From assembly GCA_040757775.1 (NCBI GenBank), contig JBFLWQ010000016.1:1-64000 (forward strand): a stretch of 64,000 nucleotides of DNA, in the 5' to 3' direction. Below, one piece after another: positions 25,770-34,254 of the stretch. Both the position numbers and the translations under genes were made by a program. Position 1 is the first letter of the stretch, and the number at the start of each line of letters is the position of its first letter. The notes under the pieces are model-generated. The model had not been told where the DNA came from. It saw only the letters and a program-made list of their open reading frames with translations, and did no database searches. The stretch is from Thermodesulfobacteriota bacterium. GTDB lineage: Bacteria > Desulfobacterota > UBA8473.

Positions 25770-26855
25770 GTGTTTCGGTGCATCCAGTGCGGGAAGTGTT
25801 CCGGAGGGTGCCCGATGCTCAGAAAATCCCATTTCAACATCAGGAAATTCATCTATGACACCTTTGATAAAGATGCTGCAAAGGTTGTATTTGAAAGAGA
25901 AGGCATATGGGATTGTACAACGTGTTCTGCCTGTTTGAAAAAGTGTCCCAAAGGGGTAGATACTACGGGAATTGTTATGGGATTGCGCGGTCTTATGGTA
26001 GAGGATGGAAGGATACCTCCTCCCGTAAGAGATGCCTTAAAAAGCATAGCCATACACAAGAATCCATGGAAGATTTCTGCTGAAGAAAGAGCCAGATGGG
26101 CGGAGGGACTTAATGTAAAAAATATTTCTGAAGGGGGAGATATCCTATACTATGTGGGTTGTACACCTGCTTATGATGCACGACTTCAAAAAGTAGCAAG
26201 GGCAATTGTTGAGATATTGAATAAGGCAGGAGTGGATTTTGGCATCCTAGGAAATGAAGAAGGGTGTTGCGGAAGCGAGATAAGAAGGATGGGGGATATA
26301 TGGACTTTTGAATATCTGGCAGAAGAAAACATTGAAATATTCAAAAAATACAATGTCAAAAAGGTAGTAACAACATCTCCTCACTGCTACAATGCGTTTA
26401 AAAACGAATATAAAGGTGCCGACTTTGAAGTTCTACATTATACAGAATTGGTTGCCTCTCTTATAGAAAAAGGTCGACTTTCATTTACCCACCAAATAGA
26501 CAAAACCGTTACCTATCATGACCCCTGTTTTCTAGGCAAGCAGAACGGCGTCTTTGACCCTCCACGTAAAGTACTTACGAGTATTCCTGGAATAAAACTT
26601 GTAGAGATGGATAGGGCAAGAGAGAGAAGCCTTTGTTGTGAAGGTGGCGGTGGAAGGATGTGGGTAGAATCCGAGGATTCGGAAGATAGACTTGCAAAGA
26701 TAAGGGTTGGAGAGGCTATGGATGTGGGTGCTCAAATATTGGCAACATCATGCCCTTTTTGTCTTCTGACTTTGGAAGATGTAGTGAAGACAGGTGATCT
26801 GGAAGAATCCATTAAAGTCATGGATATTGCGGAGATAGTTAAAGAGGCATTGTGA
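25770..26855 (+). CDS. HdrBC-like Fe-S protein with CCG domain (HdrBC-1)
   Basis: An HdrC-like N-terminus with two [4Fe-4S] motifs (CIQCGKCSGGCP, CTTCSACLKKCP) is fused to an HdrB/DsrK-like CCG domain (GCCGSE, CCEGGGGRMW, SCPFC), which can hold unusual clusters for disulfide chemistry or electron confurcation. It comes directly after nuoD, in the place where the NADH module genes are missing. The start is uncertain: GTG at 25770 leaves only three residues before the first cluster. The same frame continues upstream to about 25719 with family-like residues (RWILEDQELQSFVDKYH) but has no ATG, GTG or TTG; an ATG at 25714 is one base out of frame. A lost base or a rare start codon is likely. Confidence 0.85.
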   Translation: MFRCIQCGKCSGGCPMLRKSHFNIRKFIYDTFDKDAAKVVFEREGIWDCTTCSACLKKCPKGVDTTGIVMGLRGLMVEDGRIPPPVRDALKSIAIHKNPWKISAEERARWAEGLNVKNISEGGDILYYVGCTPAYDARLQKVARAIVEILNKAGVDFGILGNEEGCCGSEIRRMGDIWTFEYLAEENIEIFKKYNVKKVVTTSPHCYNAFKNEYKGADFEVLHYTELVASLIEKGRLSFTHQIDKTVTYHDPCFLGKQNGVFDPPRKVLTSIPGIKLVEMDRARERSLCCEGGGGRMWVESEDSEDRLAKIRVGEAMDVGAQILATSCPFCLLTLEDVVKTGDLEESIKVMDIAEIVKEAL

Positions 26856-26874
26856 GGGTAGTAAGCAGGAAGGA

Positions 26875-28848
26875 ATGGAAACGGTAGAGATAAGGATTGG
26901 GGTATATATATGTCATTGCGGGATAAATATTGCCTCTACAGTTGATGTGGATCGCGTAAGGGATAGTATATCTCAACTGCACAATGTTATTGTCAGCAGA
27001 GATTTTAAATATATGTGTTCCGATCCCGGCCAGGAACTGGTGATAAGGGATATAAAGGAAAAAGGGCTTAACAGGGTCGTTGTTGCTTCTTGCTCTCCCA
27101 GGATGCATGAGCCTACCTTCAGAATGACCATTCAGCAGGCTGGACTTAACCCCTATTGTCTGGAGATGGCAAATATAAGGGAACAGTGCTCATGGGTTCA
27201 TGAAGACAGGGAATACGCTACTGAAAAGGCAGTGAAACTCGTATCTGCAGCGGTTGCAAGAGTATCGCTCCTTGAACCCCTGGAAGAGAAAGAGGTGGAG
27301 GTTAGACCACAGGCATTGGTAATGGGGGGAGGGATAGCGGGGATTCAGGCATCTTTAGATATAGCTGATGCAGGTTTTAAGGTATATCTGGTTGAAAGAG
27401 AGCCCTCCATAGGCGGTCACATGGCACAACTGGACAAGACTTTTCCTACCCTGGATTGCTCAGCGTGTATCCTGACCCCGAAGATGGTTGAGGTAGAACG
27501 CCATCCCAATATAGAGCTATTATCGTATTCAGAAGTGATAGAGGTGAGTGGTTACATAGGCAACTTCCATGTGAAGGTAAGGAGAAAGCCAAGGTATATC
27601 GCAATGGACAAGTGTACTGGCTGTGGGATGTGCGCTGAGGCATGCAGGATGAAGGGCAGGATTATTTCTGAATTCGATGTGGGTATGGGAAAAAGATCGG
27701 TACCATATATACCTTTTCCCTATGCTGTTCCTTCTAAGTACACTATAGACCCTGAAAATTGTTTGTTTATCACAAAAGGAAAGTGCGGAAAATCCCCTGC
27801 ATGTAAAGATGCCTGTTCCTCAGATGCTATAGATTTTGAACAAAAGGAAGAGATTGTAGAACTGAATGTGGGAACGATAGTGGTGGCGACAGGTTTTGAT
27901 CTCTTTGATGCCCGAGAAAAACCAGAGTATGGATACGGTTTATACGATAACGTTCTATCGGGGTTGGAGTTTGAGAGGCTTGTGTCCTCCAGTGGACCTA
28001 CACAGGGGAAGATTGTTATCGGTGGCAAAGAGCCAAAAAACGTTGTTTTCGTTCAGTGTGTAGGATCCAGGGATAAGAGTGTCGGGAATGAGTATTGTTC
28101 AAGGGTTTGCTGTATGTATACTGCCAAGCAGGCCCACCTTATACATGAGAAGTTGCCCGATGCAAAATTAACGGTATTCTATATGGATATAAGGGCATTT
28201 GGTAAAGGTTATGAAGAGTTCTATGACAGGGTGAGAGAAGAGGGTGTCAGGTATATCAGGGGAAATGTCTCCGAGATAATAAAGAAAGGAGACCGATTGT
28301 TGGTAATGGCAGAGGATACCCTCCTTGGAGAGCCGGTTGACATAGAAGCCGACCTGGTAGTATTGGCAACGGGTATCGTTCCCAGGAGGGACGTAAAGGA
28401 AGTGGGGAATCTGCTGAAGATATCCCAATCCCCGGACGGTTTCTTCCTTGAAGGTCATCCAAAGATGCGCCCGGTTGACACCGCCACCGATGGCATCTAT
28501 CTTGCGGGATGTGCTCAGGGCCCTAAAGATATTCCGGATACGGTTGCACAGGCAAAGGGTGCTGCATCTTCCGCAATGACAAAGATGGCTAAGGGCAGGG
28601 TAAAAGTGGAGGTGACCACTGCCAGTGTAGATGAGTTTGTTTGCCGCGGCTGTGGCAGATGTGTCGAGGTATGTGAATACAGTGCCCCCAACCTGGAAGA
28701 GGTGGAGCCGGGTATTTTGGTTTCCCGAATAAACGATTCCATTTGTAAGGGCTGTGGCGCGTGTTCTGTAGCCTGCCCTTCAGGGGCTATATCTATGAAG
28801 CATTTTAAGAACGAGCAAATCCTGTCGCAGATAGCGGCGGTAATATAA
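26875..28848 (+). CDS. hdrA: HdrA-like flavin/Fe-S protein (HdrA-1)
   Basis: 657 residues with full HdrA architecture: N-terminal Cys-containing domain ([11 protein letters not shown]), FAD-binding [13 protein letters not shown] (about 150-160), the conserved Cys pair LDCSACIL (Cys195, Cys198), ferredoxin-like [15 protein letters not shown], inserted Cys-rich region, second nucleotide-binding part, and a C-terminal two-cluster ferredoxin ([24 protein letters not shown]). In methanogens and some bacteria HdrA is the flavin-based electron-bifurcating subunit. Here it sits in a nuo operon 19 nt after HdrBC-1. Cys198 aligns with the TGA codon of HdrA-2. Confidence 0.92.
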   Translation: METVEIRIGVYICHCGINIASTVDVDRVRDSISQLHNVIVSRDFKYMCSDPGQELVIRDIKEKGLNRVVVASCSPRMHEPTFRMTIQQAGLNPYCLEMANIREQCSWVHEDREYATEKAVKLVSAAVARVSLLEPLEEKEVEVRPQALVMGGGIAGIQASLDIADAGFKVYLVEREPSIGGHMAQLDKTFPTLDCSACILTPKMVEVERHPNIELLSYSEVIEVSGYIGNFHVKVRRKPRYIAMDKCTGCGMCAEACRMKGRIISEFDVGMGKRSVPYIPFPYAVPSKYTIDPENCLFITKGKCGKSPACKDACSSDAIDFEQKEEIVELNVGTIVVATGFDLFDAREKPEYGYGLYDNVLSGLEFERLVSSSGPTQGKIVIGGKEPKNVVFVQCVGSRDKSVGNEYCSRVCCMYTAKQAHLIHEKLPDAKLTVFYMDIRAFGKGYEEFYDRVREEGVRYIRGNVSEIIKKGDRLLVMAEDTLLGEPVDIEADLVVLATGIVPRRDVKEVGNLLKISQSPDGFFLEGHPKMRPVDTATDGIYLAGCAQGPKDIPDTVAQAKGAASSAMTKMAKGRVKVEVTTASVDEFVCRGCGRCVEVCEYSAPNLEEVEPGILVSRINDSICKGCGACSVACPSGAISMKHFKNEQILSQIAAVI

Positions 28849-28871
28849 AAAAGTTGACTAAGGACTGTCGA

Positions 28872-29291
28872 ATGAGCGCAGAATTCGAACCAAATATAGT
28901 TGGTTTTGCATGCAACTGGTGTTCCTATGCTGGAGCTGACCTTGCCGGCACATCCAGGATGAAGTATCCCCCGAACATAAGGATAATCAGGGTGATGTGT
29001 TCGGGTAGGGTGAGCCCTGCCTTTATTTTAAAGGCTTTTCAGATGGGGGCAGATGGTGTTTTGGTAACAGGCTGCCATCCGGGAGACTGCCACTACATAG
29101 CAGGTAACCTGAAGGCTGAAAGGACTATGGAAACCACCGGGAAGCTGATAGACGTTTTGGGTATAGGTGAAGAACGGCTTCGTCTGGAATGGGTATCGGC
29201 TTCTGAAGGAAGCAAATTTGCTGATGTAGTAACTGATTTTACCAATCATATTAGAGAATTGGGACCTCTTTCAGGAAAATCACAGGGATGA
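28872..29291 (+). CDS. MvhD-like Fe-S protein (MvhD-1)
   Basis: MvhD-type subunits carry a [2Fe-2S] cluster and pass electrons between a donor enzyme and Hdr[16 protein letters not shown] holds the first pair of Cys, then VMCSGRV and GCHPGDCHY. The ATG at 28872 (AGGA 7 nt before) is preferred to TTG at 28854. 139 residues. It overlaps the next gene by ATGA. The Cys in CNWC is the position that is TGA in MvhD-2. Confidence 0.9.
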   Translation: MSAEFEPNIVGFACNWCSYAGADLAGTSRMKYPPNIRIIRVMCSGRVSPAFILKAFQMGADGVLVTGCHPGDCHYIAGNLKAERTMETTGKLIDVLGIGEERLRLEWVSASEGSKFADVVTDFTNHIRELGPLSGKSQG

Positions 29292-30439
29292 ATTCCGAGG
29301 CTATTGTAAAGGAAACAAGGGCGTATCATTGTCTGGAATGCGGTGTGTGTACATCCAGTTGTCCGGTTGCAAGGGTTAACCCGTCATTTTCGCCCAGGCT
29401 GTTGGTAGAAAAGGCCCTTTTTGGATTCGGGGATGAGATTGTCAGAGACAGAGACCTGTGGTCCTGCCTGGTTTGTGGGAGATGTACAAGCCGTTGCCCT
29501 TCTAATGTAGACTATCTCAATTTTATAAAAGAGATGAGAATAGAGGCATTAAAACTAGGACAAAAAGGTCTTTTTTCCCATGATGGGATATTGAATACCA
29601 TGATGGAACTTCAACTAATGAATCTCCAGCAGAAAAGGACCTCCTGGATTACCGATGACCTTGAAGTTGCCGATGAGGGTGAATACTTCTATTTTGTTGG
29701 ATGTCTGCCCTACTTTGATATTGTCTTTGGCGAAGGAGGGTACTGTGACGTTGGTCAGAAACCTACGGAGAGGGCAAGGAATACCGTAAGGATACTCAAT
29801 AAGATGGGGATAAAGCCTGTTGTAAGCAATGATGAAAGGTGTTGTGGCCATGACCTCTTATGGAATGGGGATTTAGAAGGATTTCGAAGGTTGGCTGAAC
29901 TCAACCTGAAGACTATAAAGAAGAGTGGAGCCAAAAAGGTCATTTATCTTTGTCCTGAAGGGTATATGACCCTAAAAAAGGATTATCCTTTATATATGGG
30001 AGAACAGGATATAGAGGTTGTCCAGTTGTACCAGCTCCTTGCAGATGAGTTGAAGAAAGGGAGGTTGAACTTTGTTGAGAATAGTTCGGATAATCCTGTC
30101 AAAGTTACCTTTCATGACCCGTGTTCCTTGGGAAGGATGTCTGGAATATATGAAGAACCCAGGGAGATACTATCCTGTATCCCTGGTATAGAGCTCGTAG
30201 AGATGGAGAGAAACAGGGCTGATGCCCTATGCTGTGGTACAAGTGGATGGGTTAACTGTTCCAGCTGCTCCAAGCAGATTCAGACAGAAAGGCTTAAAGA
30301 GGCAGAGACTACAGGAGCGGATGTTCTTCTTACAGCATGTCCCAAGTGTGGAATCCATCTTAGTTGCGCAAAGTATAACAGCGACATAAAGATTGAAATT
30401 AAGGATATTACTGATTTAATAGTGGAAAAAATGGCATGA
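29288..30439 (+). CDS. HdrBC-like Fe-S protein with CCG domain (HdrBC-2)
   Basis: 383 residues. N-terminal two-cluster ferredoxin ([24 protein letters not shown]) and C-terminal CCG domain ([29 protein letters not shown]). Same architecture as HdrBC-1, of which it is a diverged paralogue. ATGA overlaps link it to MvhD-1 before it and HdrA-2 after it. It probably contacts HdrA as the disulfide- or quinone-side module; the physiological substrate is unknown. Confidence 0.9.
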   Translation: MNSEAIVKETRAYHCLECGVCTSSCPVARVNPSFSPRLLVEKALFGFGDEIVRDRDLWSCLVCGRCTSRCPSNVDYLNFIKEMRIEALKLGQKGLFSHDGILNTMMELQLMNLQQKRTSWITDDLEVADEGEYFYFVGCLPYFDIVFGEGGYCDVGQKPTERARNTVRILNKMGIKPVVSNDERCCGHDLLWNGDLEGFRRLAELNLKTIKKSGAKKVIYLCPEGYMTLKKDYPLYMGEQDIEVVQLYQLLADELKKGRLNFVENSSDNPVKVTFHDPCSLGRMSGIYEEPREILSCIPGIELVEMERNRADALCCGTSGWVNCSSCSKQIQTERLKEAETTGADVLLTACPKCGIHLSCAKYNSDIKIEIKDITDLIVEKMA

Positions 30440-31764
30440 TGGGAGATATTGATATGACCAAAAACGTCCTCGTGATAGGGGCGGGGATTGCAGGTATTCA
30501 GGCATCTCTGGATCTTGCTGATGCTGATATCAAAGTCTATTTGGTGGAGAGGGAACCAAGCATAGGCGGAAAGATGGCGCAGCTTGACAAAACCTTCCCC
30601 ACAAATGACTGCGCCATCTGAATACTTTCGCCAAAGCTGCTGGATGCAGGCCGACACACCAACATAGAACTCCTCGCTTACAGTGAAATAGAAGAAGTTA
30701 CGGGTCAGGCAGGCGATTTCAAGGTTAAGATAAAAAAGAAGGCACGGCTTGTTGATGAGAGCAAGTGCATTGCTTGCGGCCAGTGTGCTGAGAAATGCCC
30801 CAAGAAAGTACCTGATGAGTTCAATATGAAGCTTGGCAAAAGAAAGGCCATATACAAGCACTTCGCTCAGGGTATCCCTTCCGTATATACCATAGATAAA
30901 GAAAGCTGTATAAGGATTAAAAAAGGGGCGGGGAAAAAGAAAAAACCCTGCGGTTTATGTGCGGATGTTTGTCCTGCAGGTGCAGTCGATTTTGATCAGA
31001 GCGATGAATATATTGAAATTAACGTAGGGGCAATTGTCTTAGCAACCGGGTATGACCTGTTTGATCCTTCTGGATTAAGTCAGTACGGTTATGGGAGGAT
31101 CAACAATGTGGTTCTCAGCCTGGAATATGAGAGGCTTATGAGTGCCAGCGGTCCTACACATGGCCATATTAACAGGCCATCCGATGGGAAATTGGCGAGG
31201 AAGATAGGGTTTATCCAGTGCGTTGGAAGCAGAGACCTGAGAAACAAGAGTTACTGCTCAAATTTTTGCTGTATGCACTCAATCAAGGAGGCCATCCTCA
31301 CAAAGGAGCACGACACAGAGGCGAAGGTTTATATATTTTACAACGATCTGAGGGCTATGGGAAAGGGTTTCCATCAGTATAGAATACGCGGTGATAGACA
31401 GTACGGTATTCAGTACATCAGGGGCAGGGTTGGGGAGATAACGCAGGATCAGGAAGGGAATCCCATAATATGGTACGAGGATACAAGAGAAAGTAAGGTA
31501 AAAAATCTGACTGTGGATATGGCTGTTCTTGCTACGGCTTCTGTGCCTAGCGCAGGAATCGAAAAGTTAGCCAATATCCTGGGTGTCAATCTTGATGAAG
31601 ATAGTTTTATCAGGTCAGATCCGATTCACCCTCTGATGACCTCGGTACCTGGGATATTTACCTGTGGAGCATGTCAGTGTCCCATGGATATCCCTGAATC
31701 GGTTGCCCAGGCCAGTGGGGTAGCATCAGCGGCAGCAGAGGTTGTATTGTCGGCTGCTCTATAG
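30436..31764 (+). CDS. hdrA: HdrA-like selenoprotein with in-frame TGA (HdrA-2)
   Basis: The reading frame is interrupted by one TGA (30619-30621) and continues without further stops to 31764. Reading TGA as selenocysteine gives 442 residues with Sec62 in FPTNDCAI-Sec-ILSPKLL. The aligned place in HdrA-1 is Cys198 ([12 protein letters not shown]), so Cys-to-Sec exchange is the natural explanation. A SECIS-like hairpin follows at 30637-30649. Other features: FAD loop [13 protein letters not shown], ferredoxin [12 protein letters not shown], Cys-rich [11 protein letters not shown]. It lacks the N-terminal domain and the C-terminal ferredoxin of HdrA-1. Sec in HdrA is established in methanogens. 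Confidence 0.88.
30637..30649 (+). promoter_or_regulatory. SECIS-like hairpin of HdrA-2
   Basis: CTGC (30637-30640), loop TGGAT (30641-30645), GCAG (30646-30649), extendable by a G-C pair with one bulged G. The loop begins 19 nt after the TGA, inside the usual bacterial range (about 16-37), and contains GG. The stem is short, so support rests mainly on position and homology. Confidence 0.55.
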
Positions 31765-31774
31765 GAGCAATATA

Positions 31775-33445
31775 TTGGAAGATGTAAGGATAGGCGTCTT
31801 TGTATGTGATTGTGGTTCAAATATTGCCGGGTTTTTAGATGTCCCGAAGGTAGTAGAGTACGCAAAGACCTTGCCTCATGTGGTTTTTGCCAAGGAAAAT
31901 CTCTATTCGTGTTCTGAAACCGGGATAACAGAAATCAAAGATAGCATAAAAAAACATGCATTAACACGGGTTGTAGTTGCCTCCTGTACCCCAAGAACTC
32001 ATGAACCCACCTTTAGGCTTGCGTGTGAAGAAGTTGGCATGAACCCATTTTATTTTGAGATGGTCAATATAAGGGAGCAGTGCAGTTGGGTCCATATGCA
32101 GAACATGGAAGATGCAACAAACAAGGCAAAAGACCTGGTGAGAATCGGTGTTGCCAAGGCAGCACTCCTGGATGCCCAGGATTTCATAATCGCTGATGTG
32201 AATAAAAAAGCGCTGGTCATTGGCGGAGGTATTGCAGGGCTTACGGCAGCTATTGCCTTGAGTCGTAGGGGATTTGAGGTAGCCCTGATAGAAAAAGAGA
32301 AAGAATTAGGGGGAAGGCTCAGAGATCTCTATATGCTCTATCCATCCGGTTTGAAGGCTTCGGAATTGATAGGGAAAAAGATTAAAGAAGCCACGTCAAG
32401 CCACTTAGTTGAAATTCATACTTCAAGTGTTATAAAGAGTGTACGGGGATATGTGGGAAACTATGAAGTGGACATAGAAACCGGTGGGCAAGATGTCCAT
32501 TTTAATTGTGGTATCATCATTGTGGCAACAGGTGCTTCTGTCCTGGAACCCAGGGGGCTTTACAACTACAATGGTCAGAATATAATAACCCAGCTGGAAC
32601 TGGAGAAGAGGTTAGCAAAGGGGAAGATCAAGGCTGAGAATGTTGTGATGATCCAGTGTGCAGGTGCGAGAACTGAGGAGAGGAACTACTGTTCAAGAAC
32701 GTGCTGCATGACGGCAATCAAGAACGCAAATCTGCTGAAAGAAAAAATGCCGGACACGAAAGTTTTTGTCCTCTATCAGGATATGCAGTGTTACGGACTT
32801 GAAGGTGAAGCCCTTTTCCGTAAATCAAAGGAAATGGGGGTAATATTTATCAATTATGATCCAGGTAATCCACCAATTGTGGGAGATAAAAGTGTAAAGG
32901 TATACCATCGGTTGATGGGAAGAGATATGGAAATAAGATACGATCTGGTAGTCTTATCAACCCCTATGATCCCCGGAGAGGATACCGATGCCCTTTCCAG
33001 ATTGCTGAGAGTCCCAAGGGATGAGAATGGTTTCTACCTTGAGGCACATGTGAAACTAAGACCCCTGGATTTTGCTACTGATGGGATATATCTGTGCGGA
33101 AGTGCTCATTGGCCTGCCGATACCCGGGAAAGCATTTCCCAGGCTCTTGGTGCTGTTTCAAGGGCATCAATCCATTTGGCAAGGGGTTCTGTCAAGGTTG
33201 ATCCTATAGTTTCAACCCTGGCAGACGAAGATCTGTGTAAGGGGTGTGGTCTCTGTGCCGCTTTGTGTCCCTATGGAGCTATAGAAATCATTGATACCCC
33301 TAAGGGCAAAAAAGCCAGTATGATCTCTGTGGCATGTAAAGGCTGCGGGGTCTGTGGAGCTACCTGCTATCATAGAGGAATCAAGATGAACCATTTTACC
33401 AATGAACAGATTAGTGCCCAGATAGCAGCCGTTGTGGGTAATTAG
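31775..33445 (+). CDS. hdrA: HdrA-like flavin/Fe-S protein lacking the CxxC/Sec motif (HdrA-3)
   Basis: 556 residues starting at TTG 31775 (AGGAG 7 nt before); the frame is open to 31742, but that part overlaps HdrA-2. It has the N-terminal Cys domain (VFVCDCGSNIAG), FAD loop VIGGGIAGLTAAI, YCSRTCCMTAIK, and a C-terminal ferredoxin (CKGCGLCAALCP, CKGCGVCGATCY). Where HdrA-1 has CSAC and HdrA-2 CAI-Sec, this one reads DLYMLYPSGLKASEL without Cys, and the internal ferredoxin after it is also missing. It may be a structural or electron-wiring paralogue without the redox-active pair. Confidence 0.88.
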   Translation: MEDVRIGVFVCDCGSNIAGFLDVPKVVEYAKTLPHVVFAKENLYSCSETGITEIKDSIKKHALTRVVVASCTPRTHEPTFRLACEEVGMNPFYFEMVNIREQCSWVHMQNMEDATNKAKDLVRIGVAKAALLDAQDFIIADVNKKALVIGGGIAGLTAAIALSRRGFEVALIEKEKELGGRLRDLYMLYPSGLKASELIGKKIKEATSSHLVEIHTSSVIKSVRGYVGNYEVDIETGGQDVHFNCGIIIVATGASVLEPRGLYNYNGQNIITQLELEKRLAKGKIKAENVVMIQCAGARTEERNYCSRTCCMTAIKNANLLKEKMPDTKVFVLYQDMQCYGLEGEALFRKSKEMGVIFINYDPGNPPIVGDKSVKVYHRLMGRDMEIRYDLVVLSTPMIPGEDTDALSRLLRVPRDENGFYLEAHVKLRPLDFATDGIYLCGSAHWPADTRESISQALGAVSRASIHLARGSVKVDPIVSTLADEDLCKGCGLCAALCPYGAIEIIDTPKGKKASMISVACKGCGVCGATCYHRGIKMNHFTNEQISAQIAAVVGN

Positions 33446-33470
33446 TGGAAAATGGAAAAGGTAGATACAA

Positions 33471-34244
33471 ATGCCTGAGGATAATAAAATAAAGATATTA
33501 GCGTTTGCCTGCACCTGGTGAGGCTACGGAGCTGCTGACTTCGCCGGTGTGGCGAGGATGCAATATTCTCCCGATATCCGTACCATACGGGTCATGTGTA
33601 CGGGAAGAATCGATCCTTTTATGATCCTCGATGCCTTCCTTTGTCGGGTTGATGGTGTCCTCATCCTGGGTTGTAAGGATGGTGAATGCCATTACGTTAC
33701 AGGGAACATGGAGGCTAAAAACAAGATAGATATGACAGGCCGCTTGCTGAAAATCATCGGTATTGACCAGAATAGAATCCAGTTTGGGCAATTGTCCTCT
33801 GCCGAGGGGGCTCGTTTTGTTGAATTGGTGGAGAACTTTACCAGAAGGATAAAAGAAATAGTTAATTTGGAAACCGAGATAAAAGAGGGTAAGGAAGAGT
33901 TGAAGTTCAGGCTTGAGGCGGCAAAGGCAGCGGTTGAGGGTGGAAAGCTGAGATGGATTATTGGGAAAAAGACAGAATTCATGGCTATAGGAAACAAATA
34001 TGGGGAGACGTTTACCCGACATGAGATAGACAGGCTTTTAGATGGGGTAATCATGGATGAAGTTGTGGTAAGGGAGATACAGTTACTATTGCAAGAAATG
34101 CCGTTGTCGGTTAAACAGATTTCGGAAAGGCTGAAGATACCTTCTAACAGGGTTTTGAGGTACATAGCTGGTTTGAGGAGAAAGGGTGTTGTGGGGCTGG
34201 AGAGAGTAGATGGAACCTCTCCATTATATGGTTTGCAGGAATGA
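33471..34244 (+). CDS. MvhD-like selenoprotein with C-terminal helix-turn-helix (MvhD-2)
   Basis: ATG at 33471; the frame contains one TGA (33519-33521) and is then open to 34244. Read as selenocysteine, the start is LAFACTW-Sec-GYGAADFAG, aligning with [15 protein letters not shown] of MvhD-1, so Sec17 replaces Cys. A strong SECIS-like hairpin follows (33539-33557). Residues 1-130 are the MvhD domain (VMCTGRI, GCKDGECHY). After a charged linker (130-165), a C-terminal region ends MPLSVKQISERLKIPSNRVL with YIAGLRRKGVVGLERV, a winged-helix DNA-binding fold. 257 residues against about 140 for MvhD-1. Sec in MvhD homologues (VhuD) is known in methanogens. Confidence 0.88.
33539..33557 (+). promoter_or_regulatory. 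SECIS-like hairpin of MvhD-2
   Basis: CTTCGCC (33539-33545) pairs along its length with GGCGAGG (33551-33557), one pair being U-G, around loop GGTGT. The loop starts 24 nt after the TGA, and begins with GG, as in bacterial SECIS elements. All of it lies within coding sequence. Confidence 0.75.
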
Positions 34245-34254
34245 GGTTTCTCAA

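Noticed and set aside
30619-30621. TGA in HdrA-2 read as a nonsense mutation or pseudogene
   Set aside because: The frame stays open for 380 more codons with full HdrA homology, and the site is Cys in the adjacent paralogue.
33519-33521. TGA in MvhD-2 read as a stop, with the gene starting at 33549
   Set aside because: That start would lose the redox-active CxxC/Sec motif; the upstream ATG at 33471, homology and SECIS-like hairpin favour read-through.
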